A DNA stretch of 64,000 bases from Syntrophomonas sp. (GCA_016841875.1 JAENYG010000005.1:62001-126000), one strand, 5' to 3'. Shown: positions 20,224 to 28,973, counted from the first letter of the stretch. Program-made: numbers and translations. Notes: generated by a model from the sequence alone, not told the origin.

Positions 20224-20622
20224 TTACGTTAAATTAAAAACTCCCAGAGCACTTGCTTTTTTGTATTCCTCAAGAAAAACATCATAAAGATTCAAATCTA
20301 GAGTATTGCATAAAGCCGCTGAATAAAATAGAAGTTTTCCCATCTCATCGACTATCACATCTTCACAGCTGGAACAGAGCTCCCCTCGAAGGTGGTTATC
20401 CAAGCACTTTTTCAATTCTTCAAAGGAATCAATATGTTCCGGAATCTGAACTTTCTCCGCGTTAATGGAGACGCAACCGCAATCAGTGACTGATTTTACT
20501 ACTGCTCTATTTACCCGGCAGACAGATTCAGATAACTTAGAAAGAATATCAAGTATGCTTCGGTGTCTTATAAGTAAATCACCTACTACATTCTGAAACT
20601 CATCACAAATCAAGTCCTTCAC
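20224..20622 (-). CDS. Conserved helical protein, DUF1573-like (tentative)
   Basis: 132 residues, mainly helical, with a CGC motif (VTDCGCVSINA, near residue 49) and a CSSCEDV pair (near residue 83) that could bind a metal. It ends in LYDVFLEEYKKASALGVFNLT. I recall similar Clostridia proteins, usually annotated DUF1573 and found downstream of disA, but could not check this. The start has a GGGGGGCAG-type ribosome site on the minus strand. Function unknown. Confidence 0.65.
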   Translation of the reverse strand: MKDLICDEFQNVVGDLLIRHRSILDILSKLSESVCRVNRAVVKSVTDCGCVSINAEKVQIPEHIDSFEELKKCLDNHLRGELCSSCEDVIVDEMGKLLFYSAALCNTLDLNLYDVFLEEYKKASALGVFNLT

Positions 20623-20774
20623 GAAAGACCTGCCCCCCTTTTATTCTGTGATTTTATTAATTATATCCTTGGTGAAGAATATTTGTCAATTTAGCCAAAC
20701 CGCGTATTCGATGATGATTCATCTGAATTCGACTTATTAATTCTATAAAAAGGCTGCCGAAATTTGAATTTATG

Positions 20775-20780
20775 TATAAT
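20775..20780 (+). promoter_or_regulatory. Possible -10 box for the PIN/TRAM gene
   Basis: GTATAAT 44 bases before the 20824 start. No matching -35 is evident. Confidence 0.35.
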
Positions 20781-20823
20781 AGGGCGTTTTGAACATCAAA
20801 ATATAAATAGGGAGGTGCATAAT

Positions 20824-21942
20824 ATGCATAATAAACTATTAATTTCCAGGAACTTATTTATTATTTCCCTGGTAATAGGTGTTTGGTCAGCATATGTGAT
20901 ACAGGTCATAATTAAATTAAATATGGTCTGGATGGCGGGTATAGTAATTATATGCTCTGCCGTATGCTATATTTCCATGAACTGGGTCCTGAGTATGGGG
21001 AAAAATTTCATTAAGGCATTAAATCAGAAGCTGGATGATACTGCTATCGAAGTTATTATCGGTGGGATGGCCGGCCTGTTTACGGGTATACTGGTGGGCG
21101 TACTAAGCAGTTTTCCACTTTCCATGATTCGAGGTCTGGGAAGCTACCTGACCCTGCTGGTATTTGTTATCAGCGTATGGCTGGGTTTGAAAATAGGTAC
21201 CAGACGTGCTTTTGATGTTTTTAACACTATCCCTTTAGGAACCGGGACCAAAGATCACCGCCATGGTCCCACAGAATTAAAGGAAAACTATAAAGTATTG
21301 GATACCAGCGCTATTATTGACGGGCGTATATATGATGTGTGCCTGAGCAGGTTTCTGGAGGGACCCATTATCGTTCCCACCTTTGTTATAGAGGAACTTC
21401 AACACATTGCTGATTCCTCAGATGCTATCAGACGTAATAAAGGTCGAAGAGGTTTGGAGCTTTTATCCAAAATGAAGAAACATTCCAACATAAAAATTGA
21501 TATAATTGAAGCTGATATTACTCAAGAAAAAGATGTAGATGGAAAGTTAGTATGTCTCTGCAAACAATTGAATGCCAGTATCATCACCAACGATTATAAT
21601 CTTAATAAGGTTGCCGAACTGCAGGGTATTAAAGTTCTGAACATTAACGAACTGACCAATGCGGTAAAAATAATCGTCTATCCTGGTGAGACCATGCAGG
21701 TAGCTATTATTAAAGAGGGTAAAGAATACGGCCAGGGGGTTGGATATCTGGAGGATGGTACCATGGTAGTAGTTGAAGAAGCCAACCATGAGATTGGCCA
21801 GGATTTAGAAGTGGTGGTTACCAGTGTCTTCCAGACTGCAGCTGGACGCATGATATTTACCCGCAAGACCAGAGAAATTCGGGCCGATGTTGGTATTACG
21901 CAATCTTTGCAGGACGCAGCAGAGGTGAATTTATTTGGATAA
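20824..21942 (+). CDS. yacL: Membrane protein with PIN and TRAM domains (YacL type)
   Basis: 372 residues. Four hydrophobic segments lie in the first ~140 residues. A PIN nuclease-like domain follows, with acidic residues at VLDTSAIIDGRI, VIEELQHIADSSD and IITNDYNLNKVA. A TRAM RNA-binding domain comes last (VYPGETMQVAIIKEGKEYGQGVGYLEDGTMVVVEEA). Start chosen at 20824, after GGGAGGTGC; an upstream in-frame ATG has no site. In many Firmicutes this gene lies between disA and ispD, as here. The substrate is not known. Confidence 0.92.
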   Translation: MHNKLLISRNLFIISLVIGVWSAYVIQVIIKLNMVWMAGIVIICSAVCYISMNWVLSMGKNFIKALNQKLDDTAIEVIIGGMAGLFTGILVGVLSSFPLSMIRGLGSYLTLLVFVISVWLGLKIGTRRAFDVFNTIPLGTGTKDHRHGPTELKENYKVLDTSAIIDGRIYDVCLSRFLEGPIIVPTFVIEELQHIADSSDAIRRNKGRRGLELLSKMKKHSNIKIDIIEADITQEKDVDGKLVCLCKQLNASIITNDYNLNKVAELQGIKVLNINELTNAVKIIVYPGETMQVAIIKEGKEYGQGVGYLEDGTMVVVEEANHEIGQDLEVVVTSVFQTAAGRMIFTRKTREIRADVGITQSLQDAAEVNLFG

Positions 21943-22627
21943 TAGCCTCCGGGTGGTTATTGCTGCTGCCGGCCTGGGCAGCAGAATGAACAGTAAACTG
22001 AATAAACAGTATATGCTGATCCAGGGACGACCGGTACTTGCGTACTGTCTGGATACCTTTGAAAATTTCGATACAGTTGATAGTATGGTAGTGGTTGCTA
22101 ATGCATCCGAGATTGAATACTGTGAAAATGAAATTATTAAAAAATACGGCTATAAGAAAGTTGTGGGAGTGATTCCCGGAGGCAAGGAAAGACAGGACTC
22201 AGTATGGGCAGGTTTGAATGCTTTCGCCAACAGTACTGGTTTGGTTGCTATACACGATGGTGCCAGGCCGCTGCTGACCAGGCAGCTGCTGGCAGATCTG
22301 CTGTGTGCTGCCCAAAAATGGGGGGCGGCAGTTCCAGGAGTATGGGCCCGGGATACTTTGAAAATGGTTGATGAGGAAGGGTTTGTAGTTGATACTCTGG
22401 ATCGGTCCAGGATCGCTGCAGTGCAGACACCACAGGTATTTAAATATGAAATGATCCTAAGAGCTTTTCAGATGGCATATGCGGAAGGGATATATGCTAC
22501 CGATGATGCCAGTCTTTTTGAAAGGTATATAGGAAGAGTGAAAATAGTAAAGAGCGACACCCGCAACCTTAAAATAACCACTCCTGAGGATATAGCGGTA
22601 GCGGAAAGCTTACTGGAGAATCAATAA
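21935..22627 (+). CDS. ispD: 2-C-methyl-D-erythritol 4-phosphate cytidylyltransferase
   Basis: Third step of the MEP isoprenoid pathway: CTP plus MEP gives CDP-methylerythritol. The 230-residue protein has the nucleotidyltransferase signature [43 protein letters not shown] and [11 protein letters not shown] start at 21935 overlaps the end of the PIN gene by eight bases and follows AGAGGTG. It is paired with ispF. Confidence 0.95.
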   Translation: MDNSLRVVIAAAGLGSRMNSKLNKQYMLIQGRPVLAYCLDTFENFDTVDSMVVVANASEIEYCENEIIKKYGYKKVVGVIPGGKERQDSVWAGLNAFANSTGLVAIHDGARPLLTRQLLADLLCAAQKWGAAVPGVWARDTLKMVDEEGFVVDTLDRSRIAAVQTPQVFKYEMILRAFQMAYAEGIYATDDASLFERYIGRVKIVKSDTRNLKITTPEDIAVAESLLENQ

Positions 22628-22670
22628 TAATGCTGCCGCATGGTTAACAGATATAAAAGGGGGAGATGCT

Positions 22671-23144
22671 GTGCGTATTGGTATCGGCTATGATGTACAT
22701 CGCCTGCAGCCAGGGAGTAGATTAGTATTGGGTGGAGTAGAAATACCACATCCCAGTGGATTGCTGGGTCATTCAGATGCAGACGTTTTGCTTCATGCCA
22801 TATGTGACGCCCTGTTAGGTGCAGCCGGCTTGGGGGATATCGGAAAACATTTTCCTGATACCGATATGCGCTATAAGGGGATAAGCAGCCTCCTGCTTCT
22901 GGCTGAAGTTAATTCGCTTCTTAATCACGCCGGGTATAGGGTTCATTCTGTTGACAGTACGGTAGTGGCCCAGGAACCCAGGTTAGCAGGTTATATGGAA
23001 GCTATGAGAAATAATATTGCTCACCAGCTTGGTATAGATACACATAGAGTTAATGTAAAAGCTACTACTACCGAGGGATTAGGTTTTGAGGGACGAGGTG
23101 AAGGTATTTCAGCGCAGGCGGTTGTTTTAATTGAAGAAATATAA
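22671..23144 (+). CDS. ispF: 2-C-methyl-D-erythritol 2,4-cyclodiphosphate synthase
   Basis: MEP pathway enzyme forming the cyclodiphosphate. The 157-residue protein shows the metal-binding GYDVHRL (Asp-x-His) near residue 8, [32 protein letters not shown], and [20 protein letters not shown] start after GGGGGAGATGCT. Confidence 0.96.
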   Translation: MRIGIGYDVHRLQPGSRLVLGGVEIPHPSGLLGHSDADVLLHAICDALLGAAGLGDIGKHFPDTDMRYKGISSLLLLAEVNSLLNHAGYRVHSVDSTVVAQEPRLAGYMEAMRNNIAHQLGIDTHRVNVKATTTEGLGFEGRGEGISAQAVVLIEEI

Positions 23145-23149
23145 TATTT

Positions 23150-23189
23150 CCCCCCTGGGTGAGGAAAGCTAATAAAAAATCCAGGGGGC
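23150..23189 (+). other. Hairpin between ispF and the DUF1002-like gene
   Basis: CCCCCCTGG pairs with CCAGGGGG around a 22-base loop. There is no T-run. The downstream arm overlaps the probable ribosome site of the next gene, so it could reduce that gene's translation. Confidence 0.4.
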
Positions 23190-23198
23190 TGATCATAA

Positions 23199-24110
23199 TT
23201 GATGGGTATTAATAGGGGCAAGATTTTCTTGCTGGCAGTCATAGTTGTTTTGTTGGGGACCGTTTATCTGAGGAGCGAAATTATACCCGCTGGAACAGGC
23301 CAGGAACAGCCTCAGGCAGTAATCAGCCTGGGAGAAGATTTAACTCCCCAGCAGAAAGATACGGTAATGAAATATTTTCAAGCATGGGAAAAAGGAAAGA
23401 ACCTGCGATATATAACTGTGAGTAACCAAGAAGAGAGAACTTATCTGGAAGGTGTGGTGGACGAAGAGCTTATTGGCAGCCGAGCCATATCCTCAGCTTA
23501 TTGTGAACTTCTGGATAAAGGAAAGGGTATCGAGGTTCAGACAGAAAATATTACGTCTATTACACCATTTATGTACGCCAATGCTCTGATAACTGCTGGT
23601 ATAGAGGATGCTCGGGTAGTTGTGGCAGCTCCTTTTAAAGTTTCCGGGACCGCAGCTTTAACCGGAATTATAAAGGCTTTTGAAACGGCCAGCGGTGAAA
23701 ATCTTAAAGAGGCAAATAAAGCGACCGCCTATGAAGAAATGGCTGAGACTTCGGAGTTAGGTGATCGCATAGGTCAGGACAATGCTGAGAAGTTCATCTT
23801 TGAAGTAAAGAAAAAAGTAGTCGCGGAAGACATCAGTGACCCGGATGAAATAAGGAAAATAATAATGGAGATAAGTGCTGATTTAAACATAAACTTATCA
23901 GAGCAGGATATAAGTAAGATTGTAGCCTTGATGCAAAAAATCCAGCAGTTAAATATCAGTGCCGGGCAGTTGGGAAGCCAGATGCAAAATCTGGAAAGAA
24001 AAGTGGATGAGCTGCAAAACAGTGGGAAGGAGGCCGTGGGCCTGTTAAAACAGCTCCTGGCCGCCCTGGAAAACCTTATTGCTATGATCAAGAGCCTGGT
24101 CGGAGCTTAG
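23199..24110 (+). CDS. Exported DUF1002-like protein
   Basis: 303 residues with an N-terminal hydrophobic segment (about residues 8-26, signal peptide or anchor). A domain follows with VISLGEDLTPQQKDTVMKYF, and then SRAISSAYCELLDKGKGIEVQTENITSITPFMYANAL, a pattern I associate with DUF1002. The C-terminal 60 residues are predicted coiled coil (MQNLERKVDELQNSGKEAVGLLKQLL). Translation starts at TTG 23199 or ATG 23202. The function is unknown, and the link to ispF and gltX appears to be only positional. Confidence 0.75.
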   Translation: MMGINRGKIFLLAVIVVLLGTVYLRSEIIPAGTGQEQPQAVISLGEDLTPQQKDTVMKYFQAWEKGKNLRYITVSNQEERTYLEGVVDEELIGSRAISSAYCELLDKGKGIEVQTENITSITPFMYANALITAGIEDARVVVAAPFKVSGTAALTGIIKAFETASGENLKEANKATAYEEMAETSELGDRIGQDNAEKFIFEVKKKVVAEDISDPDEIRKIIMEISADLNINLSEQDISKIVALMQKIQQLNISAGQLGSQMQNLERKVDELQNSGKEAVGLLKQLLAALENLIAMIKSLVGA

Positions 24111-24169
24111 CTTGCTGATAAGTTAGAGTGGATGATATAATTAGCTGTTGTGCAAGGGAGGGAGATTTA

Positions 24170-25624
24170 ATGAGTAATATAAAGGTCAGGTTCGCGCCCA
24201 GTCCTACCGGTCCGCTTCATATAGGAGGAGCCCGGTCGGCATTATTCAACTATCTATTTGCAGTAAATAAGCAGGGAGAACTTGTACTGCGCATAGAAGA
24301 TACCGATGTGGACCGTTCCAAACGAGAATATGAACAGGAGATTATAGAATCTCTGCACTGGCTGGGAATAAAGTGGACTGAGGGCATGGGTGCCGGGGGG
24401 GAAAATGGACCTTATCGTCAGACGGAAAGGGTATCTATTTATCAGGAATACGCCCAGAGTTTATTAGAATCAGGACAGGCCTATTATTGTTTTTGTACCG
24501 AAGAGGAATTAGAACAAGAGCGGCAGGAGTTAATATCAAAGGGGGATACTCCACGTTATCTCGGCAAATGCAGGTATTTGAGTGATGCAGAAAGAGCAGC
24601 GAAAATCGAGCAGGGTATCAAACCGACTATTCGCTTCCAGGTTCCTGCTAACAAGATATATGTGGTTGACGATATAGTCAGAGGCCGGGTAAGTTTCGAA
24701 AGTGACGGTATCGGTGATTTTATAATATTTAAATCAGACGGCCTGCCTACATATAATTTTGCAGTGGTTATTGATGATGTTCTTATGGGAATCACCCATG
24801 TAATAAGGGCTGAAGAGCACTTGTCTAACACCCCGCGGCAGCTTATGATTTACGAGGCCCTAAATTTCAAAAGACCAACGTTTGCCCACATTTCCTTAAT
24901 ATTGGGAAGTGACCGTCAGAAGATGAGCAAGCGGCACGGAGCCACATCACTCATCCAGTACCGAGAAATGGGATATTTGCCAGCGGCCATGTTTAATTTC
25001 CTATCCCTGATGGGATGGGCCCCAGAAGGGGAGGAACAACTACTGTCCCCATCAGAGATTGCAGGAGCCTTCACCCTGGACCGAGTATCCAAAAGTCCGG
25101 CGGTTTTCGATATGGATAAGTTGAATTGGATAAACCAGCAGTATATAAAAAAGCTGGATATAAGTGAGCTGACCCGTCTGGTCAAACCGTTCCTTGATAA
25201 TTCACCGTATGCAGGAGCCATAGGACAAATGAGCCAGGAAAAATATGAACTGATGATTGCTACTGTGCGCGATCACCTGGTATGCCTGAGTGATATTATA
25301 CAGGAGGTAGGCGTAATATTCGACCATATTGAATATGAAGCAGAAGCTCTCCAGGTCCTGCAGGGCGAAGGAGTACAATCAGTACTGCAGACCTTTGCAG
25401 AGGAATTTCCAGCTAGTGATGCTCCTGAGGACCTGAAGCAGCATCTGAAAGCAGTGATGAAAAGGACCGGGGCTAAACCGAAAAATGTTTTTATGCCTGT
25501 GCGCTGCGCGGTAAGCGGAAAAGTACACGGACCTGATCTGCCCAGCCTCATAAGTATCTGGGGTAAAGATGAGACATTAAATAGAATCGATGCAGCCATA
25601 CAAATGATACATAAGGGTTTTTAA
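24170..25624 (+). CDS. gltX: Glutamyl-tRNA synthetase
   Basis: Class I aminoacyl-tRNA synthetase charging tRNA-Glu (possibly also tRNA-Gln). The 484-residue protein has the HIGH motif as [15 protein letters not shown] near residue 14 and the KMSKRHGA motif near residue 250. Start at 24170 follows GGGAGGGAGATTTA; an upstream in-frame ATG lacks a site. [15 protein letters not shown] segment is present. No T-box leader is visible upstream. Confidence 0.96.
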   Translation: MSNIKVRFAPSPTGPLHIGGARSALFNYLFAVNKQGELVLRIEDTDVDRSKREYEQEIIESLHWLGIKWTEGMGAGGENGPYRQTERVSIYQEYAQSLLESGQAYYCFCTEEELEQERQELISKGDTPRYLGKCRYLSDAERAAKIEQGIKPTIRFQVPANKIYVVDDIVRGRVSFESDGIGDFIIFKSDGLPTYNFAVVIDDVLMGITHVIRAEEHLSNTPRQLMIYEALNFKRPTFAHISLILGSDRQKMSKRHGATSLIQYREMGYLPAAMFNFLSLMGWAPEGEEQLLSPSEIAGAFTLDRVSKSPAVFDMDKLNWINQQYIKKLDISELTRLVKPFLDNSPYAGAIGQMSQEKYELMIATVRDHLVCLSDIIQEVGVIFDHIEYEAEALQVLQGEGVQSVLQTFAEEFPASDAPEDLKQHLKAVMKRTGAKPKNVFMPVRCAVSGKVHGPDLPSLISIWGKDETLNRIDAAIQMIHKGF

Positions 25625-25642
25625 TATATTAAGTATGACCGT

Positions 25643-25682
25643 TTAAGGTGCTGTTCTGCGAGTCCAGCACCTTAATTTTTTC
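25643..25682 (+). terminator. Rho-independent terminator of gltX
   Basis: Arms TTAAGGTGCTG and CAGCACCTTAA around an 11-base loop, then TTTTTTC. Strong. Confidence 0.92.
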
Positions 25683-25825
25683 TGGGTTAACTTATTCTGT
25701 CCATACTATAAACCTTCAATATTACAATCATACAGAGGTTTTTGCCTATCGCCAGAGGGAGAGAGAAGACTGATACTGAATCCATGGAAAGAGGTAACTG
25801 ACCGGTCCAGCTATCAACCTTACTG

Positions 25826-25835
25826 TACAGCTGTA
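25826..25835. promoter_or_regulatory. TACAGCTGTA palindrome, possible enhancer site
   Basis: Perfect 10-bp palindrome about 120 bases upstream of the sigma-54 promoter at 25955. It resembles the core of the larger ATACAGTTGT/ACAACTGTAT palindrome at 28514. The role is inferred. Confidence 0.4.
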
Positions 25836-25909
25836 TGCAGAACCGGACAATTTATAGTCTCACTAATAAAGCCGCAGCATAGAGAATTTAGATTTAGGGA
25901 GGATATTTG

Positions 25910-25948
25910 ATGGTTGTAAGTGAAATCTGGCAAAAAGGACGGGATTAA
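25910..25948 (+). CDS. Very short open frame (12 codons) with strong ribosome site, doubtful
   Basis: ATG at 25910 follows GGGAGGATATTTG and encodes MVVSEIWQKGRD before TAA. It ends just before the sigma-54 promoter, so it would be expressed from another promoter. It may be a gene remnant or a chance match. Confidence 0.2.
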   Translation: MVVSEIWQKGRD

Positions 25949-25954
25949 GGAAAG

Positions 25955-25972
25955 CTGGCACAATTTTTGCTT
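25955..25972 (+). promoter_or_regulatory. Sigma-54 promoter of the 70-residue orphan protein
   Basis: CTGGCACAATTTTTGCTT has GG and GC separated by exactly ten bases and matches TGGCAC-N5-TTGC fully. It lies 44 bases before the start at 26016. Confidence 0.85.
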
Positions 25973-26015
25973 AATAATATATGCGTAATACTAAAAATGT
26001 TAGGTGATGATTGAT

Positions 26016-26228
26016 ATGCTTAAAAAGTTAGCAATGGTTAAGGGACCAGCCGGGTATTGCGATGGTAAAATGGGCATTATAGTTGCCATCCGGGACGAAC
26101 AACGAACCAGCAGTAAAGAAAGAACCTGCTTATACAAGTTGCTGGTAGATGGACAAATAAGCAGCTGGCTGCCCAGTGAATGGCTGGACATATTAGAACC
26201 CATTCCCAGCCAGGATGAAGCAATGTAA
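26016..26228 (+). CDS. 70-residue protein of unknown function under sigma-54 control
   Basis: Starts at the ATG at 26016, eight bases after AGGTGA. Sequence features are an N-terminal MLKKLAMVKGPAGYCDGKMG with two glycines and one cysteine, a beta-rich middle (GIIVAIRDEQ, CLYKLLVDGQ) and a SSWLPSEWLDILE end with two tryptophans. This could be a small SH3-like barrel. I do not recognise a family. Its dedicated sigma-54 promoter is the best evidence that it is real and belongs to the same regulon as the acyl-CoA genes downstream. Confidence 0.6.
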   Translation: MLKKLAMVKGPAGYCDGKMGIIVAIRDEQRTSSKERTCLYKLLVDGQISSWLPSEWLDILEPIPSQDEAM

Positions 26229-26470
26229 ATTAGAAAGCTTTAGATATATGAAGTTTAATTATTAAAAGACGATATAAATTCAGAAACTCCTCCTGCAAAT
26301 ATTACCTTGATACCCGCATATCTACTTTAGCTGCAGCTGTCGGGTACCAGGGTATAGAAGGTATGAAGCAGCTGGAAAGCTGGTTAAGGATATAAGGTTG
26401 TTTTCCTGTTTTTAAAGCTGCAGGATAATCATATAAATGAAGTTGACTGCAGCATTAAATAATCCACTCT

Positions 26471-26577
26471 GTCTCAAGCAGTACAGTTGTCAAGAGAATA
26501 ATCAATCAGATTTACCCCCTCAAATCTGATTTCCCATACGCTACCCCTTAGTCATTTTAAGCTGGACTGCTTGAGAC
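26471..26577. repeat. Nested inverted repeats
   Basis: Outer arms GTCTCAAGCAGT (26471-26482) and ACTGCTTGAGAC (26566-26577) are perfect. Inner arms AATCAGATTT (26504-26513) and AAATCTGATT (26522-26531) are perfect. The layout suits a structured RNA or a small palindromic element. Confidence 0.65.
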
Positions 26578-26607
26578 AATATTAAGAAGATCAAATCATA
26601 TAACATT

Positions 26608-26673
26608 AGACATATGCCAGGCAGATATCATTTCCACCCAAAAAACAGATATCTGTCTGGCATATGTCTTTTT
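26608..26673 (+). terminator. Long hairpin with T-run
   Basis: 21-base arms AGACATATGCCAGGCAGATAT and its inverse, with one mismatch, are followed by TTTTT on the + strand. It would end transcripts from the 26016 gene. Confidence 0.75.
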
Positions 26674-26961
26674 GGTTGGGCGGAAATAAATCAGCCTCCT
26701 GACCAGTGTCAGCAGCCGAGTAGAATTTTTTATAGTAAAAATAATGGTGAAAAAATAGGTTCAACTAATTGCTGGCTTGAGAACCGTGGAAACAGCGCTC
26801 GAAGTAGTGGCTGAATTTTATGGGTAGACTTGGGTGGTGCGGTTGAGGAGAAGAGGTTCAATTGAGGAGAAGATATTAATATACAAACATACTGTTCAGG
26901 TAGATATGGGTTGGTAGAGAAGAAGTTGATAGAGACACGGGAGTGCTATCCGAAAGCTGGC

Positions 26962-26994
26962 AGCGTGTCAAGAGAAGTATTCTCTCGACACGCT
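26962..26994 (-). terminator. Hairpin downstream of the decarboxylase beta/small-subunit genes
   Basis: AGCGTGTC/GACACGCT outer arms with AGAGA/TCTCT inside, 23 bases after the stop of the minus-strand small gene. It has no T-run on the minus strand, so it may mainly protect the RNA end. Confidence 0.5.
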
Positions 26995-27016
26995 CCTTTA
27001 AGCTTTTGCTCGGAGC

Positions 27017-27169
27017 TTAATCCTGCTTAGAAGCGGACTTGGGTTCCTTATTTAGAAACTTAAGGGCTCTAATAAAGAAGCTGATGAAATATAAAACAAA
27101 AAAGCATGTTATAAAGTCAAATATACTTAAAAAAATTGCTCCTGTTAAAGTGTCCGGAATAATGGCCAT
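27017..27169 (-). CDS. 50-residue membrane protein, probable small subunit of the Na+-pumping decarboxylase
   Basis: The ATG at 27169 directly follows the stop of the beta subunit (TAAATG). A GGGGGTGAT ribosome site inside the end of that gene supports translational coupling. The product has a hydrophobic stretch from about residue 9 to 37 (LTGAIFLSIFDFITCFFVLY and on) and a basic tail (KFLNKEPKSASKQD). Known decarboxylase complexes contain such small single-span subunits (OadG, GcdD, the ~55-residue MmdE). No sequence identity is claimed; assignment is by position and topology. Confidence 0.6.
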   Translation of the reverse strand: MAIIPDTLTGAIFLSIFDFITCFFVLYFISFFIRALKFLNKEPKSASKQD

Positions 27170-28294
27170 TTATATCACCCCCAATAAAGTTAGCATAATA
27201 CCCCCTGCTACGGCAGTCCCTAATACGCCAGCTAAATTTGGTCCCATGGCATGCATGATCAAGTAATTTCGTTTATTAGCCTGTATTCCAACCATATGAG
27301 ATACTCGCGCTGCCATGGGAACAGCCGCTATGCCAGCCGATCCAATCAAAGGATTGATTTTGCCCTTGCTCATCCAGCACATGAGCCTGGCCCACAGAAT
27401 ACCGCTGGCAGTGCCGATACAAAAAGCGATCAAACCAAGTATGACAATCATCAAGGTCTGCATATTAACGAAGTTTTCAGCGCTCATAGTTGAACCGATA
27501 GCTACTGCTATAAATACGGTAATAACGTCCAGGAATACTCCCCCAATAGTATTGGCTACTCTCTCCATAACTCCTGACTCGCGAATTAGATTTCCCAGCA
27601 TCAGACAGGATATCAATGGAGCAATGGGCGGAAGCAGTATTAATACTACCAGGATCATCATTATCGGAAAGACTATCTTTTCTATTTGGGATACAGGTCT
27701 CATCTTCTCCATAGCAATCTTTCTTTCATGTTCGGGAACCAGGGCCTTCATGATGGGTGGTTGAATCAAAGGCAGCAGAGCCATATATGAATATGCTGCA
27801 ACTGCTACCGGTCCCAGTAGATGAGGAGCAAGTTTAGTAGCAACGTATATGGCCATAGGCCCATCAGCTCCTCCGATAATACCAATCGCACCTGCTTCCG
27901 CAATATCAAATCCGAGCAATTTTGCCCCTATCAAAGCTACGAAAATACCCAGGTGGGCAGCTGCGCCTAATACTATAGTACTGGGATTGGCGATTAGAGG
28001 ACCGAAGTCAGTCATAGCGCCTACCCCTAAGAATATTAAGGGTGGATAAATTACCGCTGCTATTCCCAGGTAGTTAAAGTGCAGCAGCCCTCCCACATCC
28101 ATCAAACCGGTTCCCGGTACGTTGACCAGGATACATCCGATACCAAGTGGTACTAATAAGAAGGGTTCAAACTTCTTCTTAATTCCAAACCAGATAAATA
28201 GAATTCCAAAACATATCATAATGATATGGGCCAGTGAAAAATTTGCAATTCCAGTTCCTTTTGCCATTGCTACAAACATGTCTATAATAACCAT
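27170..28294 (-). CDS. gcdB: Sodium-translocating decarboxylase beta subunit
   Basis: Polytopic membrane subunit that decarboxylates carboxybiotin and exports Na+. The 374-residue protein has about ten hydrophobic segments. It carries the signature GIIGGADGPMAIYVATKL, with the ion-binding aspartate, and NPLIGSAGIAAVPMAARVS, both conserved in OadB/GcdB/MmdB. It is transcribed away from the biotin carrier and carboxyltransferase genes but has its own sigma-54 promoter facing theirs. The gcdB name follows the neighbouring GcdA-like subunit. Confidence 0.92.
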   Translation of the reverse strand: MVIIDMFVAMAKGTGIANFSLAHIIMICFGILFIWFGIKKKFEPFLLVPLGIGCILVNVPGTGLMDVGGLLHFNYLGIAAVIYPPLIFLGVGAMTDFGPLIANPSTIVLGAAAHLGIFVALIGAKLLGFDIAEAGAIGIIGGADGPMAIYVATKLAPHLLGPVAVAAYSYMALLPLIQPPIMKALVPEHERKIAMEKMRPVSQIEKIVFPIMMILVVLILLPPIAPLISCLMLGNLIRESGVMERVANTIGGVFLDVITVFIAVAIGSTMSAENFVNMQTLMIVILGLIAFCIGTASGILWARLMCWMSKGKINPLIGSAGIAAVPMAARVSHMVGIQANKRNYLIMHAMGPNLAGVLGTAVAGGIMLTLLGVI

Positions 28295-28386
28295 TAATTA
28301 TCCTCCTTTATGTATAAGTGAACCGCGGCATTAAACTATCAAGAAAACCACCCTTTCCCCCGAGAAGTATTTTCATCTACTATTAA

Positions 28387-28402
28387 GCAAATACTGTGCC
28401 AA
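28387..28402 (-). promoter_or_regulatory. Sigma-54 promoter of gcdB
   Basis: On the minus strand this reads TTGGCACAGTATTTGC, a full TGGCAC-N5-TTGC match with GG-N10-GC spacing. It lies about 95 bases upstream of the gcdB start. Confidence 0.87.
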
Positions 28403-28513
28403 GAATAGATAGCAGACCAAGTTGAGCTTCAGATATGATTACTTATCTACATTATAAGGCAGAAATAAATAGAAGATGGCCTTTTTATATGAGGCGGTTA
28501 ATTTCTAAATGGA

Positions 28514-28545
28514 ATACAGTTGTTCGGATAACCGTACAACTGTAT
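28514..28545. promoter_or_regulatory. 32-bp palindrome between divergent sigma-54 promoters, probable enhancer-binding site
   Basis: Arms ATACAGTTGT and ACAACTGTAT are perfect, and the 12-base centre itself holds CGG-ATAA-CCG. It lies about 110 bp from the gcdB -24 element and 130 bp from the gcdC -24 element, a usual distance for upstream activating sequences. Confidence 0.7.
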
Positions 28546-28674
28546 GGGTAATATACAAGACAAGTTCTCTAGAAGAGATGAGAAATAGGATTGCTTCCTG
28601 GAACTGGTTTAGTTTTGGCAGTGAATACTAGTGGTGTATAATATAGGATAATACTCCCTAAATTGCTTGTTGCT

Positions 28675-28691
28675 CTGGCACAATATTTGCA
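28675..28691 (+). promoter_or_regulatory. Sigma-54 promoter of gcdC-gcdA
   Basis: CTGGCACAATATTTGCA matches TGGCAC-N5-TTGC with exact spacing, about 70 bases before the biotin-carrier start. Confidence 0.88.
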
Positions 28692-28760
28692 TCAAAAAAA
28701 TAGTATCAACTGTTGAGTTTGGATAAACTCCAGTGTTGAAAAATAAAGGAGGTAATAAGT

Positions 28761-28973
28761 ATGGCAGTAGTAGAGAGTCCCTTGGCTGGGAAAATATTAG
28801 AAATCAACGTAACGGTAGGTCAGACAGTTAATGAAGATGATGAAATAATCATCCTGGAGGCAATGAAGATGGAAAATCCCATTTTCGCTCCCTCGACCGG
28901 TACTGTGAAAGAAATTAAAGTCAAGGCCGGAGATCGGGTCAATGAGGGCGACGTGCTGGTGATAATTGAGTAA
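28761..28973 (+). CDS. gcdC: Biotin carboxyl carrier protein of the decarboxylase
   Basis: The 70-residue protein is a bare biotinyl domain. The biotinylation motif EAMKMENP is near residue 34, between two beta-hammerheads (VESPLAGKILEINVTVGQTVNEDDE and FAPSTGTVKEIKVKAGDRVNEGD). It would carry CO2 from the alpha to the beta subunit. It lacks the Ala/Pro linker and N-terminal part found in many GcdC proteins. The strong AAAGGAGGTAAT site suggests high expression. BirA is encoded downstream. Confidence 0.93.
   Translation: MAVVESPLAGKILEINVTVGQTVNEDDEIIILEAMKMENPIFAPSTGTVKEIKVKAGDRVNEGDVLVIIE

Larger units (their letters stand above)
26229..27016. other. 788-bp segment without a credible gene, rich in hairpins
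   Basis: It contains nested inverted repeats at 26471-26577, a 21-bp-arm hairpin at 26608-26669 and a hairpin at 26962-26994. The open frame at 26614-26814 overlaps the strongest hairpin and has no ribosome site. Confidence 0.5.

Noticed and set aside
26614-26814. 66-codon open frame
   Set aside because: It begins inside a 21-bp-arm hairpin and has no ribosome site.
27039-27266. 75-codon + strand frame
   Set aside because: It is antisense to gcdB and to the better-supported 50-codon small gene.
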